Positions 1-10,500 of a DNA stretch of 64,000 nucleotides are shown in pieces. The position numbers and the translations under genes were made by a program. Source of the DNA: Elysia chlorotica (lineage: Eukaryota; Mollusca; Gastropoda; Plakobranchidae). The stretch covers positions 62,001-126,000 of the forward strand of contig RQTK01000436.1 in assembly GCA_003991915.1 (NCBI GenBank). The letters are read 5' to 3'. Each line of letters begins with the position of its first letter. Positions within the stretch are counted from its first letter, which is position 1. Under the pieces are notes generated by a model, which was given only the letters and a program-made list of their open reading frames with translations, did not search any database and was not told the DNA's origin.

Positions 1-276
1 AATAATTCCCCATCTATCTGTTCTATAAAGAGAAAAATTGGTTGGGCCCAATTAAAAAAATAATTTGTTCTGAGTAACATACATTTGAAAAAAAGAAGAA
101 AACATGATCTCCAACAGTTTCTTCAATTTTTGGAAAACTTTTGATTTAATCATTTTGAGATAGACATGTTACTGTTAGCAACGTGACAATACTATATTTT
201 GTATCCAACTTCCTTAACTGTTTAAAAATAGTCAACATGGTAAAAAAAAAGTTTTGAGTTTAGCATGTATACTTAC
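1..276 (-). other. KCMF1 intron 3 (partial)
   Basis: AT-rich non-coding sequence after the exon-3 donor. I see no further KCMF1 exon here, so the ICP-x(2)-C part of the protein must begin left of the window. Confidence 0.7.
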
Positions 277-416
277 AACTTCAGCAGAAGTATCTGAATG
301 CTCTGCTGTCACATGATCATGCAAACTGGATTCTGAGAAGCCCATTTTTGAACAATGTGGACATGTATAGGACTGAGGTTGCTCTACCGTCAATGCTTCA
401 CCACCGTAAAACACAT
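277..416 (-). CDS. KCMF1: KCMF1 coding exon 3 (C2H2 finger)
   Basis: The acceptor is TTTACCAG and the donor GTAAGT begins at 276. The exon encodes the VFYGGEA linker and the CPHC...H....H finger, ending at SAEV in phase 0. The next exon is outside the window. Confidence 0.94.
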
Positions 417-3400
417 CTGGTAAATTAACCAAAGATTAATGGCTAATTTAAGTAACATTATATTTTAATAGATTCATACTTGAAAATTTAAATGTAAATC
501 ACAATAGTATAAATAAGATGAAAGAGGTATATGTTCTGAAACCCTTAATAAACTTTATATATATTAACACCCTTAGAAATATGCCAGTAGAATGCAGCAT
601 GTTAATTACTTGCTATTATACATTGATTTCGATATTGAATAAATAGAATGCCAGTTACCAAGCAATCCTTTTCTTATGTGTACGCAAGGACAAAAACATG
701 ATAGGCTACATTGTAAACAATCATAGATTTCTACTAACAGCACTAGATCGATCAGAAAAATTGCAGCCCCTCTTCGCGGCATATCTACAGATTCTGAGCA
801 CAGCGCAATAGAAAAATAATGAAACCGATGCTCTCTGGGGAGTTTTATTAACTTTTAAATGACGATTTTATAAGTATCAGTATGCCGTTATACAGTCAAA
901 TACCATCTACCTGGGTAATTTCGTAGCTTAATCTTGCCCAGTTTTCAGCTGCTTCATATAGTTGTAACAACAGAGTCTGAAAGTTGCCTCTTTAAGCTGT
1001 GATTGATTAGATACATAGATGCGCTCATCATGTAACACCATTTTGTAATACTATAGGCATAGGCCTGACAGGCCTACCCTAGCGCATCGTGCTCTGTGAT
1101 GCGCGGCCATAGATTTCTATTTATTGAAATCTGTGTGCGCAGCTTACAGCCCCCCTTTTTCTCTCCCCGGTAACATTCAAGTTCCGCCCCGCTGTGACGT
1201 CATTGAGCGATTAGTGCTATTAAAAGAAATCTGGGTAAACTATTTAGAAAAAAAACTATGTAATGGGTGATCGTTGGATGAATTTATTTATTAAACATAA
1301 ATAAATATATATATCAAGTTGACTTAGGTAACCTTATATTAGAAAATGAATAGCACTTCATAAATATCAGTTTTTTTTATAATTTTTAAAGCTAGAAACG
1401 ATATAGACAAAACATATCAACTGACCTAGTTTCTATTGTTAAATACATAAGTATGTAAACATAAATAAACTACACAAAAAAGCTACAAATAGCAACAACT
1501 TCAATTAGTTTTAAAAACATTATCAGCATATAACTATATTTACATAAAGTCTCTGGCTGCAATCAATACCACAATACCATCAGCATAACATTTCCCAGAT
1601 ATAATACCCCCCCCCTCCCTCTTTGTCAGTTTTTGTAACTAACACAACAAAAAGTATTGCTCTGTCATACCACAGGCCTCATGCCTACATGTTAGTTAAA
1701 ACTTTGGATTTCACAAAATCTCAAGTTGAAAGCTCACAGTGTCCAGTAAGAATGAGATAACATGTTGCAGATAGGCTCAGAATGGATAAAAGTATCAGTT
1801 GAAAATAAAGCCACCTGTAAAGAAATTATTCTAACCTTGCCATTTATTGTAAAAATAAACAAGTTTGACAAACACTGTTGACATACCAAAATCTGCTCTT
1901 GTGAGAATGCACTGCATCGGATGCTCTGTTGTATGGGTAGGAGTTGTAGCTCCTGCATCATAGCACACCGAGCATAAATCATAGTCATAGCAGATCAAAC
2001 ACTTGTATCTTTTGCCGCGAAAATTACCTTTCATACATGAATCACAACTCACACCTGAAATGAAAAAAATCCACAGAAGTTTGGTCAATCCATGCAAGGT
2101 AACATGGACAAATGTGTGCCAGCCTAGGGCAAAATCATGGCTTTGACGGGAATATGACCTATAGGTATTTTTACATTTTCATAAAGCTTAGAATGTGCTT
2201 ATTAAGAAGCTTTGAATTGTTTTAAATATCATAATTATTGAAGGAGTTATGGACATTTAAAGATAGATCTATTAGTGATCCGTGATCAATATTTGTACTT
2301 AATAAATTATAATAATTGGCCTATATCTCAGAACTAAGACTTGCGTCAATACCATGATTTTCCTAGGCTAGCAGTAGCACACAAATAAGACACTTCACAG
2401 TTTTATTTTTTTAATAAGTTGGTGAAGAAAGCTAGCTCAATAAAAAAAAGTTTGCATTTGTGCAGAATTTATGTATTAAGGCAAAATAAAAACATACAAT
2501 TTTGAATACACACCTACACAATAATTGTAATGGACCCCCCAAAATGGCATCAAAAAGGAAAAGGTGCCATTGAAATCAGCAAAGTATGGAGGGGCAGGAT
2601 CGCCAATACTACAACGCATGGTATGCCTATCCAATGGATAAAGATGGCCCCAGATGATTCAATTGATTGAAAAAAAAAAAAAAAAAGCCTCTTCATCTAG
2701 ATTTATCAATATCACTATTTTATTATACTCATATACACTTGATGTATGTCGGATCGCCAATACTACAACGCATGGTATGCCTATCCAATGGATAAAGATG
2801 GCCCCAGATGATTCAATTGATTGAAAAAAAAAAAAAAGGCCTCTTCATCTAGATTTATCAATATCACTATTTTATTATACTCATATACACTTGATGTATG
2901 TCACTCACCATCTTGCGTAAAATCAGGTTCGGAACAAAAAAAAACTACATTAAAAAAATAAATAAAACTAAGTGGGTGCTCGTAGCACAGGTTGTTATGG
3001 GGAAGTTTTTTGAGTCCCCCCCCCCCCCCCCCCGAGTTCTTTTTTTTGAGTCCCCCCCCCCCCCCCCCCGAGTTCTTTGAGTCCAAGGTGTACTGTATTA
3101 TTAATAACGCATAGATACAACCCCCTGTCCCCTTCTACCTGTAAATTTCACTCTAATACATAGGAAAAAACGTTAAAATATATCGTAAATGGAAACAAAA
3201 TCATATCCAAATAAACAAACAAGAAACTCATACACAAACCACCCATTAAGTATTTTGTTTTAACAGGACCACAGCAAGAAAAGTAGCATTGCCTTTCTTT
3301 AATTATAAATGCACTGTCTGCTTATATCGTAAATGGAAACAAATTTTCAAAGTCTCTTTCATAAATTCCAAGCACCCTTGATGTGTAAACCTCTAGTAAA

Positions 3401-4731
3401 ATGTTCTCAGCTACAGCATTCCAACCTGCCTTTGACTCCATGTTCCCAGTAATTTATCGCACAGTGTTTATCAATCCCTGTTAACAATACCAGCCTCAGG
3501 CAGTGCAACGCTTGCTAAAGTATACAGTGCCCTCTCTACCCTGTGTTCCAATTACGGTGGATAAGTTACGCTGTGCCTATAACATCATCTAAGTGACTGA
3601 GCACTGCAGCACAGTTCGCTGTGAAAGTCTGATTTCTCAAAGCAAACTGCGTACTCACTAATGTCTACTATCCCCCCCCCCCAAAATAATGTAGCGTCAA
3701 ATGACACAGAGTACCTCTGTGCCCATTGACATAACTTGAAGTGACACACAGAGATTTTGTTGTAGGCACAGAGTAAAATTCACGCTGAGCCTGAATACAG
3801 AGGGAATGTAGGAACACAGAGTGATTATATTGTTAACACAGAACAGTTTTATTATTGACATAGTGAGTATATCGACACAGAGTGATAAAATACTGTTGAT
3901 AAAAGTCAAACTATTCTTCTTCTTATTATTATTGATCCAGAGAGAGTTTATCGACAAAGTGTTTTTTTTAAGTAGTAACACAATAGTTTATCATTGACAC
4001 AAAGTGAGGTTATAGACACAGAGTGATTTTATTATTGACACAGGGTAAGGTCATTGACATGGAGTGATTTTAAATTGACACACAACGATTTTAATACTGA
4101 AAGAGAGTGAGATATTTACACGGAGTGATTTTATTACTCAGTGAGGCCAACAGGATAATTTTTATTTTACTGAACATTTTCATGAACCTGTGCAACGGCG
4201 TACCAGATTACGAATCTCAATAGACACCCCAAATTAATGCCCACTAATGATTGAAGCCAAATAAAAGATAAAGTAGTGCCAGTGTTATTGCAAGCACTAG
4301 GCCCTAAATCTATCACTTATACGAATTTTCTAGATATGCTCAAACAAAATTTAAAAACTAGATCTAGTTAGGCCTAATTAATATAGATTCTAGATACCAA
4401 CCTAACATTTTTTATTGCTTGGTGATTTTTTTTTTTGTCATCCCTAAGCAATACTAACACATCTAGCTAGAACTAGATCTAGATCTAATCATTATATATA
4501 TTTATATAATCTAGATTCTAAAACAGCTGGACAATAAACTGTCTTGATCTAGCTAAATTCGTAATAATATCTGAGCCAGAGACTTTCAGTTAACGAAATT
4601 TAGATCTCTAGATCTACTCCTAGATTTAGATCTACATGTAGGCCTAGATAAGATTTCTGGATTAGAGAACAATCTAGGATCAAAAATATTGTTTTGAGAG
4701 CGAATTATTATTTACCCTCATGGCGGGACAT
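277..4731 (-). CDS. KCMF1: KCMF1-type E3 ubiquitin ligase, 5' part (three exons; rest off the left edge)
   Basis: Coding exons are 4731-4716, 2054-1887 and 416-277, read on the minus strand. They join in frame (16+168+140 = 324 nt, 108 codons) through GT-AG introns. The protein starts MSRHEG, followed by a ZZ-type zinc finger with CxxC pairs (SCDSC, KCLIC, SVC) and the HTTEH His pair, then the YGGEA linker and a C2H2 finger (CPHC...HVTAEH). This order and wording match the N-terminus of animal KCMF1, a RING-independent E3 ligase whose ZZ finger recognises N-degrons and which works with UBR4 in protein and lysosomal turnover (family knowledge). The family is about 380 residues, so roughly 270 residues lie beyond base 1. 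The start fits: MSRHEG is the family N-terminus and the ATG is the first in a short 5' leader. Orthology is very secure; the missing end cannot be judged. Confidence 0.95.
417..1886 (-). other. KCMF1 intron 2
   Basis: Mostly AT-rich. It contains an unusually GC-rich island at about 1020-1210 with an imperfect hairpin at 1101-1140 (inner arms AGATTTC and GAAATCT), a run of pyrimidines, and a full CRE palindrome TGACGTCA at 1195-1202. Confidence 0.7.
1887..2054 (-). CDS. KCMF1: KCMF1 coding exon 2 (ZZ zinc finger)
   Basis: The acceptor is TTTCATTTCAG just upstream of 2054 and the donor GTATGT begins at 1886. The exon encodes the whole ZZ finger from GVSCDSC to LTRADF. It enters and leaves in phase 1, completing Gly at its start and Asp across the next junction. 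Confidence 0.95.
2597..2902. repeat. 154-bp tandem duplication
   Basis: Unit 1 is 2597-2750 and unit 2 is 2751-2902. They start GGATCGCCAATACTACAACG and end CACTTGATGTATGTC, and are nearly identical apart from an internal A-run length difference. The near-identity indicates a recent event. Confidence 0.9.
3007..3080. repeat. Twin C18 tracts in a short tandem repeat
   Basis: Two units of T-run, GAGT, C18, GAGTTCTTT. The C runs are 3016-3033 and 3052-3069, both 18 long as assembled. The minus strand is therefore two G18 tracts. Confidence 0.9.
3699..4145. repeat. Decayed minisatellite, GACACAGAGTGA-type monomers
   Basis: About fifteen imperfect occurrences of a (T)GACACAGAGTGA core separated by TTTTATTATT-like spacers, at roughly 20-40 bp intervals. 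Monomers differ by many substitutions, so the array is old. Confidence 0.7.
4716..4731 (-). CDS. KCMF1: KCMF1 coding exon 1 (start codon)
   Basis: ATG at 4731-4729 encodes Met-Ser-Arg-His-Glu plus the first base of Gly. The GTAAAT donor begins at 4715. Only 16 coding bases are present, which is too short for ORF calling; it is recognised from the conserved MSRHEG start and the phase-1 match to the next exon. Confidence 0.9.
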
Positions 4732-4912
4732 TCTAGGCTTCCAGCTTGACAATAGCAGCAACGCACTTTCGATGTTCCAGTCAATATTACTCCTTTTGTA
4801 ATACTTCTTGAGAAATCTATGATAAGGTCTCTTTATCGGAGTTGTTGGGTACACTACCCTTATTTCCTAGAGTCAACACTAACACCCGATGATCAGCTTC
4901 CAGTGGCCATGA

Positions 4913-4920
4913 TGACGTCA
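4913..4920. promoter_or_regulatory. Perfect CRE palindrome in KCMF1 promoter
   Basis: TGACGTCA lies 182 bp upstream of the KCMF1 ATG, followed directly by CGTAA. CREB/ATF-family factors bind this octamer. Position just upstream of the short 5' leader supports a core-promoter role; the transcription start is not directly visible. Confidence 0.5.
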
Positions 4921-5464
4921 CGTAAAATCTCGTCATGGCATGGTGAAAAATAAGAGTGTTAAACAAAAAAGTAATATTTTTAATTCTAAGATGTAGTTTT
5001 GGTTGTTTTTTTTACACGTCCTTACAAATAAATACAAATTGTTAATTTTTGTCTTTTTATCACTAACGCTTATTAAAAAAAAAAAGTTTTAAATGGTTTG
5101 GAAGAGATAATTGTCTTTGTGTAGATTTAGGCTTTTTTCCGGTCAAACATTTAATTCGCTTAGTAATTGAAAAGTATCGTAATCTTAGTAACTAATGCAT
5201 TTAGTGTTGACCACCTTCTTTGATTTCGTTATTATCTGTTATGCTTATGTATTCTCTGGGGTTCTGGCTATTTACTCATCCGTCCAAAGTCATGTATTAA
5301 TTTTGTTTTTATAAATTATAAAAAAAAAAATGGAAGGTAGACCTACATAGCCCACTCGACCGTGTTAAATACTCCAAATTCAGATACAATGTATAGAATA
5401 ATAGAATAAATTTCACACTCTCCTATTCATCCTAAAAGTCTACAAAGGACGCAACAGGCTTATG

Positions 5465-5468
<4 letters not shown>

Positions 5469-5540
<72 letters not shown>

Positions 5541-5551
5541 GAGAGAGAGAG
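5469..5551. repeat. (GA)n microsatellite
   Basis: Pure GA to about 5530, then interrupted GAGAAAGA. The translated Arg-Glu ORFs over it are artefacts. Confidence 0.95.
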
Positions 5552-6594
5552 GTAGCCTCAGAGAGATAGAGAGGGGAGCCACAGTCAGACAGGCAGAGCA
5601 GGGATGGGAAAATCAGTCGGATCTCGCTAGACCTAGATCGGAGTTATAAGGATCGAAAGTCAAAATATCGAATTTTTGGTGATTATGACTTTTTTATTTT
5701 ATTTTATTCACCGATTATTTCTTAGTGTCCTGACAAAAGGATTTTGTCGAAAACAGCCTAAAAGTATCCTTTTAAAGCGTTTTTTTAAACCCACCTTTTT
5801 CTAGAAATTCGGACTGCAGAGCGAAAATCGGCTGAATTTGTTGAAAATTTTGACCATTTTACTTTTGCTGCTATTCTTAACTTCCTTGTTTTATAATTTT
5901 ATGCACAAAACACTACCCCTGTAGTCTGGTTTTGTGCCCTTTCTAGGAAATCATGGTTATTATCAGTGGTCTTTTTTTATAGGGTTTTGTAACCTTGCGT
6001 TAAGTATCTCTTATTAGCTCTCGTGTTAAGCGGTTATTTTGGTCTTCTTTTTCCCTTAAATGATCTCATTTACTATGGTCAACTGTTTCATTAATTTGTG
6101 TATTGGGTAGGCTTTTATTAAATTATAGTTTTATTTACTTTCTGTATTTCTGTAAAATTTTGTGCGCGTGCGCAAGTGATTTTCTGTACCGATCGTTACG
6201 GGCTATCTTTTTTTACACCAATTTTTTTTCGCTGGGCTTAAGAAAAAACACAAACAAAATGCTTAACTGTGTAGGAAATTCTATTAGCTTTCATTAAATA
6301 TATAGTTTGTATGTATTTGTTTTAAAAAGGTAAGAGTTATTAGTGATTAAAAGTGATAAAACAGGTAAAAAAAAGTTACTTCAACTTTGACCTCGATTTT
6401 CTCAAAACGTTCATTCCATACCTGGCTGTCTTTGATCAACGATATTTTCACTCCTATTTCATATTTTTTCAATCCGTAAACGCCAAAATGTTCAGAAATG
6501 AATGGCCTTTCAGAAAATGTATATATCTCTATGAGTAAAAAAAATCGAGATGTGACTGGTTTTTCTGTACCCTCACAGGGTTGGTTTTTTTTTT

Positions 6595-6722
6595 GTGTTT
6601 TTTTTTTTTTTTGGGGGGGGGGGGAGAGGAGGGGCCTTCTTCTTCTTCTTCTTCTTCTTCTTCTTCTTCTTCTTCTTCTTCTTCTTCTTCTTCTTCTTCT
6701 TCTTCTTCTTCTTCTTCTTCTT
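6595..6722. repeat. Compound T-run, G-run and (CTT)n
   Basis: A run of T is followed by 12 G, a short GA-rich spacer and about 29 CTT units from 6636. Polyleucine, polyphenylalanine, polyglutamate and polylysine ORFs here are repeat artefacts. Confidence 0.95.
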
Positions 6723-7129
6723 GATTAGTACACTGTGCCATGTTTGTAAAACATACAATGAGAGTGCATTACGTGACACAACTAATTCGAAACATTTTTC
6801 GTGGCCCTTCTTTTCTTTTACCTAGCCTATGTCATTGTCCATTGTTGGTCTACCAAGGCAATGTGGCCAAGACATTGGATTAACTCTGCTGCAAGCTGGA
6901 CCGTATTATATAATCTGTGAGCTGGACCGAGGTCAACAACTGAAATCTGAGTGTTCCTGAGTCAGAATTGGTCAAACTGTCGTGGGTTTATAATTATTGA
7001 TCGGGATTTTACTAGAAATATGACCAACTACGTTTTTGTCGCTATCGACATTCCGACAATACTTTTCGATATAATGTATAAGATAAGAAGAATAATTTTA
7101 TCGATATAATTGGAAATATTGAAACCCAG

Positions 7130-7514
7130 CTTTGCCGGCGAGTCGCGACACGCGACGTCATCCCCTCAGTCCACTCCAGCGAGTCCACAGGCACTCACCC
7201 TTGAAGTTGAATTCTACTTTCTAGTCAGTAGTCACAGTCAGACGAGACTACGGATGCCGTCCTGCAACAGGCCATCATAACCTCTAAGCTTACACTGAAG
7301 ACACGAGTAATCGTAGTGGTTCAGCAGCACCCAGATCTAGATCTATACACTATTGTCTTGTTAAATATACATTTCCTCCTAAAAATCAATACTGGTCTAG
7401 ATATAGATCTAATACTAGATCTAGATCTTAGTCAAGTTAGGCCTTGCGTAGCGCTTGTCAAGATCTTTTCACCTGCACCGTTACCACTACTGAAATAGCA
7501 ATAGCCAACACCAC
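7130..7514 (+). promoter_or_regulatory. QDPR promoter and 5' leader region
   Basis: A local GC-rich patch (about 7130-7200) contains CGCGACGTCA, a near-CRE, and is followed by a transcribed-looking leader running to the ATG at 7515. No TATA box is evident. Assigned by position and composition only. Confidence 0.4.
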
Positions 7515-7598
7515 ATGATGGCCCAAAGAGTGATTGTCTACGGTGGTAAAGGAGCTCTTGGAAGTACTGTTGTGAATCTCCTGAAGTCCAAAAACTAT
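7515..7598 (+). CDS. QDPR: QDPR exon 1
   Basis: Encodes 28 residues from Met to LKSKNY, including the Gly-rich cofactor loop. The donor GTAGGT starts at 7599. Phase 0 exit matches the Trp start of exon 2, the same junction place as in vertebrate QDPR. Confidence 0.93.
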
Positions 7599-10500
7599 GT
7601 AGGTTTCAAAATAGAATGTCCAGTGACGGCAGTGTCTGCTTGTACGGGACTGTACCAGAAGAAAGGATTCATATCGTTCCGTACTAGATTTTATTTCGCG
7701 CCAAGTCTCCTGATGCGAGTCGTGTCGTCTTATCAAGTACAGCTAGTTCGTACTTTAGGGTCCAATATATAATATCATTACGTGAAGGGGGGCAGGTGGT
7801 CGTCAAAGATGAGTCTTCTAATTCAAAGGTCACCGTGCTGACTGCTGTTTATTAGACTGCCTTGTAAAACTGTATCTGTACGTCAGTGAATGAGTGATGA
7901 AATATATCTGATTAAATGATCTTGAAATAAAACCTTTGGTATCCCATTGACGTATAATGGTGTGACAATGAAAAGAATTAGACATCATGGTTGCCTGTCC
8001 CCTCCTACATTTATAGCTTTTTTTTTTTTGTCCCCTCTGTATCTTACGCTCTCTACATAGCTCATTCCTACTTTTCAACTCCTCTTTCTATCTTTTATTG
8101 TTTATCATTTCGTTCTCTTTTCCTTCTCGCTCTTTCCTTCCTTCTCTCTTTTAATCTCTCTCTCCACCTCGCAGTTTTATATCTCTTCCATCTGTCTATC
8201 CCTCTCTCTCTTTCTATAGCTTGCTCTTTCCACCCTCTAACCCCTGTCTTTATCTGTGTCTGTCTCCCTTTCTTTTTTTCACTACCCCTAGCGATTCCTT
8301 TCTCTCTTTCTCTTTCTTTTTTTTAACCTTACCTTTTATCTCTTTTTATCTCCATCTATCACTGACCTTCTGTAGAAATCTCATCACTTTGAAAATGTTG
8401 TACATATATTTTATTGTTATGTGGATACTCCTGAAAGTCCGTTTATTTTTTGGTTACTAGTAAGTTTTCTACACACTAGGTACCCTTTTTGTTCAACTGT
8501 ACTCCCATGAAACCTGAAAGAGCCTCGAGGCCTATAGATCGAGGTTAAATGAAAGCAGCACTAGTCTTACAAAGATAAAAGGCTACACACACATACTTGA
8601 TATCCTGATCTCTCGCAGATCGAGAGACGTGGCGAGAAGTAAAATCTGATGACGTACAATAAAAATTCTTTCTTCTCATACAGTCCTGTACGGGAAGCCT
8701 CGTAATCATACATATAAAATCTAGTTTGTTTTTTTATTTAATGCCTCAAGTTTTTGAAGTTCCAGATAGTGTGTGGGTCTACTACAAATGTCAAATGTGG
8801 CCTATATTTTTGCCTCTATATTTCCATTTTTGATTAACTAAAATATTATGTGAAATGTGCAACAATCTGTTCAAATGTCTCTTTCTTTTTCTTTTTTTTT
8901 CCAGAAAAAAATGGGTTTTTCAAAATATGAAATGATAGATTTCTAAGGATCTTTTATAGTTAATAAATACTGTGGATTTTCCTTCTGAGGATCCAAAATG
9001 TACTATTAAATAATTTTTAGAATAATACTTTCTAAGCATGCTATTTTAACTGTGGTGCTTATGTCTTACTTCTTTTATTCCAGTGGGTCGGTTCAATTGA
9101 TCTGACTGTTAACGAGCAAGCAGATGCAAATGTGATTGTTAAGCCAGAGCTTTCCATGCCAGAACAAGAGTCTGAAATATCGTCTAAAGTTGGAGATTTG
9201 TTGGGGGACAACAAACTGGACGGCATCTTGTGTGTTGCAGGCGGATGGGCCGGTGGAAATGCTAAAAGTATGGACTTTAAAAAAACTGATGCTGCAATAT
9301 ATTATTTTAAATCTTATTGAATTTATGCACTATTTGCTTCAGACATGCAATTATTGCACCTGTAGTTCATATTCAAATGTCCCATATATTGTGAACATAT
9401 TTTGTCCTGGATGTTTCAATACTGGTATTAAGTCCTTTTGTAATGTAAATATAATTTTATTCTCCATCATTTTTTTCTTTTTGTGAAGATTTTCTCTTGA
9501 ATAGTTCAATTGCTTTTTTTTCTCTCTGAAGAAATTGTTGAAGCTGCAGATTCAATGTGGAAACAGTCTGTGTTTCCATCTGTTATCACAGCAAGCCTGG
9601 CGTCCAAGTACCTAAAGGAGGGAGGCCTGGTCACCATGCCAGGTGCACACCCAGCACTGGAAGCTACACCAGGTGCACAAGTCATCTGCTTAGGGAATAA
9701 GAATGGAAAAAAAAGCTCTTTAACTGTTATCTCTATTGAAATACAGTTAGTTACAGATAAGTCAATGTCTAAGGGAGGTACAAATACATATTTTGATGTA
9801 CCTACGTATCCATCACCCATCAATAAAATTAATTTAAAATCCTTCTTCCCCTGCCTGCTAACAGTAACATATCTCTCTTTAGTACCCTTTTTGCTTGATC
9901 TCTTCATTAAGACTCATTGGAAATCATGTTTTGTTGACCTATGTTACTACTAAAAACAATCTTGCCTTTTTTTATACTTCTGTCAAAAGCAAAGAATCCA
10001 TATATGTACCTTGTTTAAAAAATTAGGATGTGTAAAGGAAAATACACATTGGGTATGGATGTGTTTGAAGACTGGCATTTTTGGATTTCTATTCTTTTCA
10101 TGTTTTGATCTAACAAACAATGCACAACTTTGATTGAATTTCATCTTTGCTGAAACTTATGAATCGTTAAAGCAAAAAAATATTTGATGATTAAAGTTTG
10201 TGGCAAATGGAAAAGGACTGTTGGTATGTTTAAATATTTACAGGTATGATGGGTTATGGTTTGGCCAAAGCAGCTGTACATCATCTTACCAAGAGTTTGG
10301 CTGCTGAGAAGAGTGGACTGCCATCTAATACTACTGTGGTAGCAACTTTACCGTGAGCATGATTTAATTTTCTTAACTTTTATTTCCATTACGTTAGCTT
10401 ATGTGGCCCCTTATGATGAAGTATGCATTTGTATCTTTCAGTCTCTTTTTCCTTATCGTATGATCAGTGCTTGTAATATGTTTGCTAATTAAGCAAAAAG

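Larger units (their letters stand above)
2055..4715 (-). other. KCMF1 intron 1, repeat-rich
   Basis: A 2.66-kb intron holding, from left to right, a 154-bp tandem duplication, twin C18 tracts, a decayed minisatellite and a cluster of TAGATCTAGATCT-like motifs at about 4350-4650. No coding exon is apparent. Confidence 0.7.
4950..7130. other. KCMF1-QDPR head-to-head intergenic region
   Basis: Between the two divergent genes. It is AT-rich, with a (GA)n tract at 5469-5551 and a T/G/CTT compound microsatellite at 6595-6722. The small ORFs here are AT-rich noise or translated microsatellite. Confidence 0.6.

Noticed and set aside
6498..6825. Polyleucine, polyphenylalanine, polyglutamate and polylysine ORFs
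   Set aside because: They are six-frame translations of the (CTT)n and T/G runs; no coding sequence flanks them.
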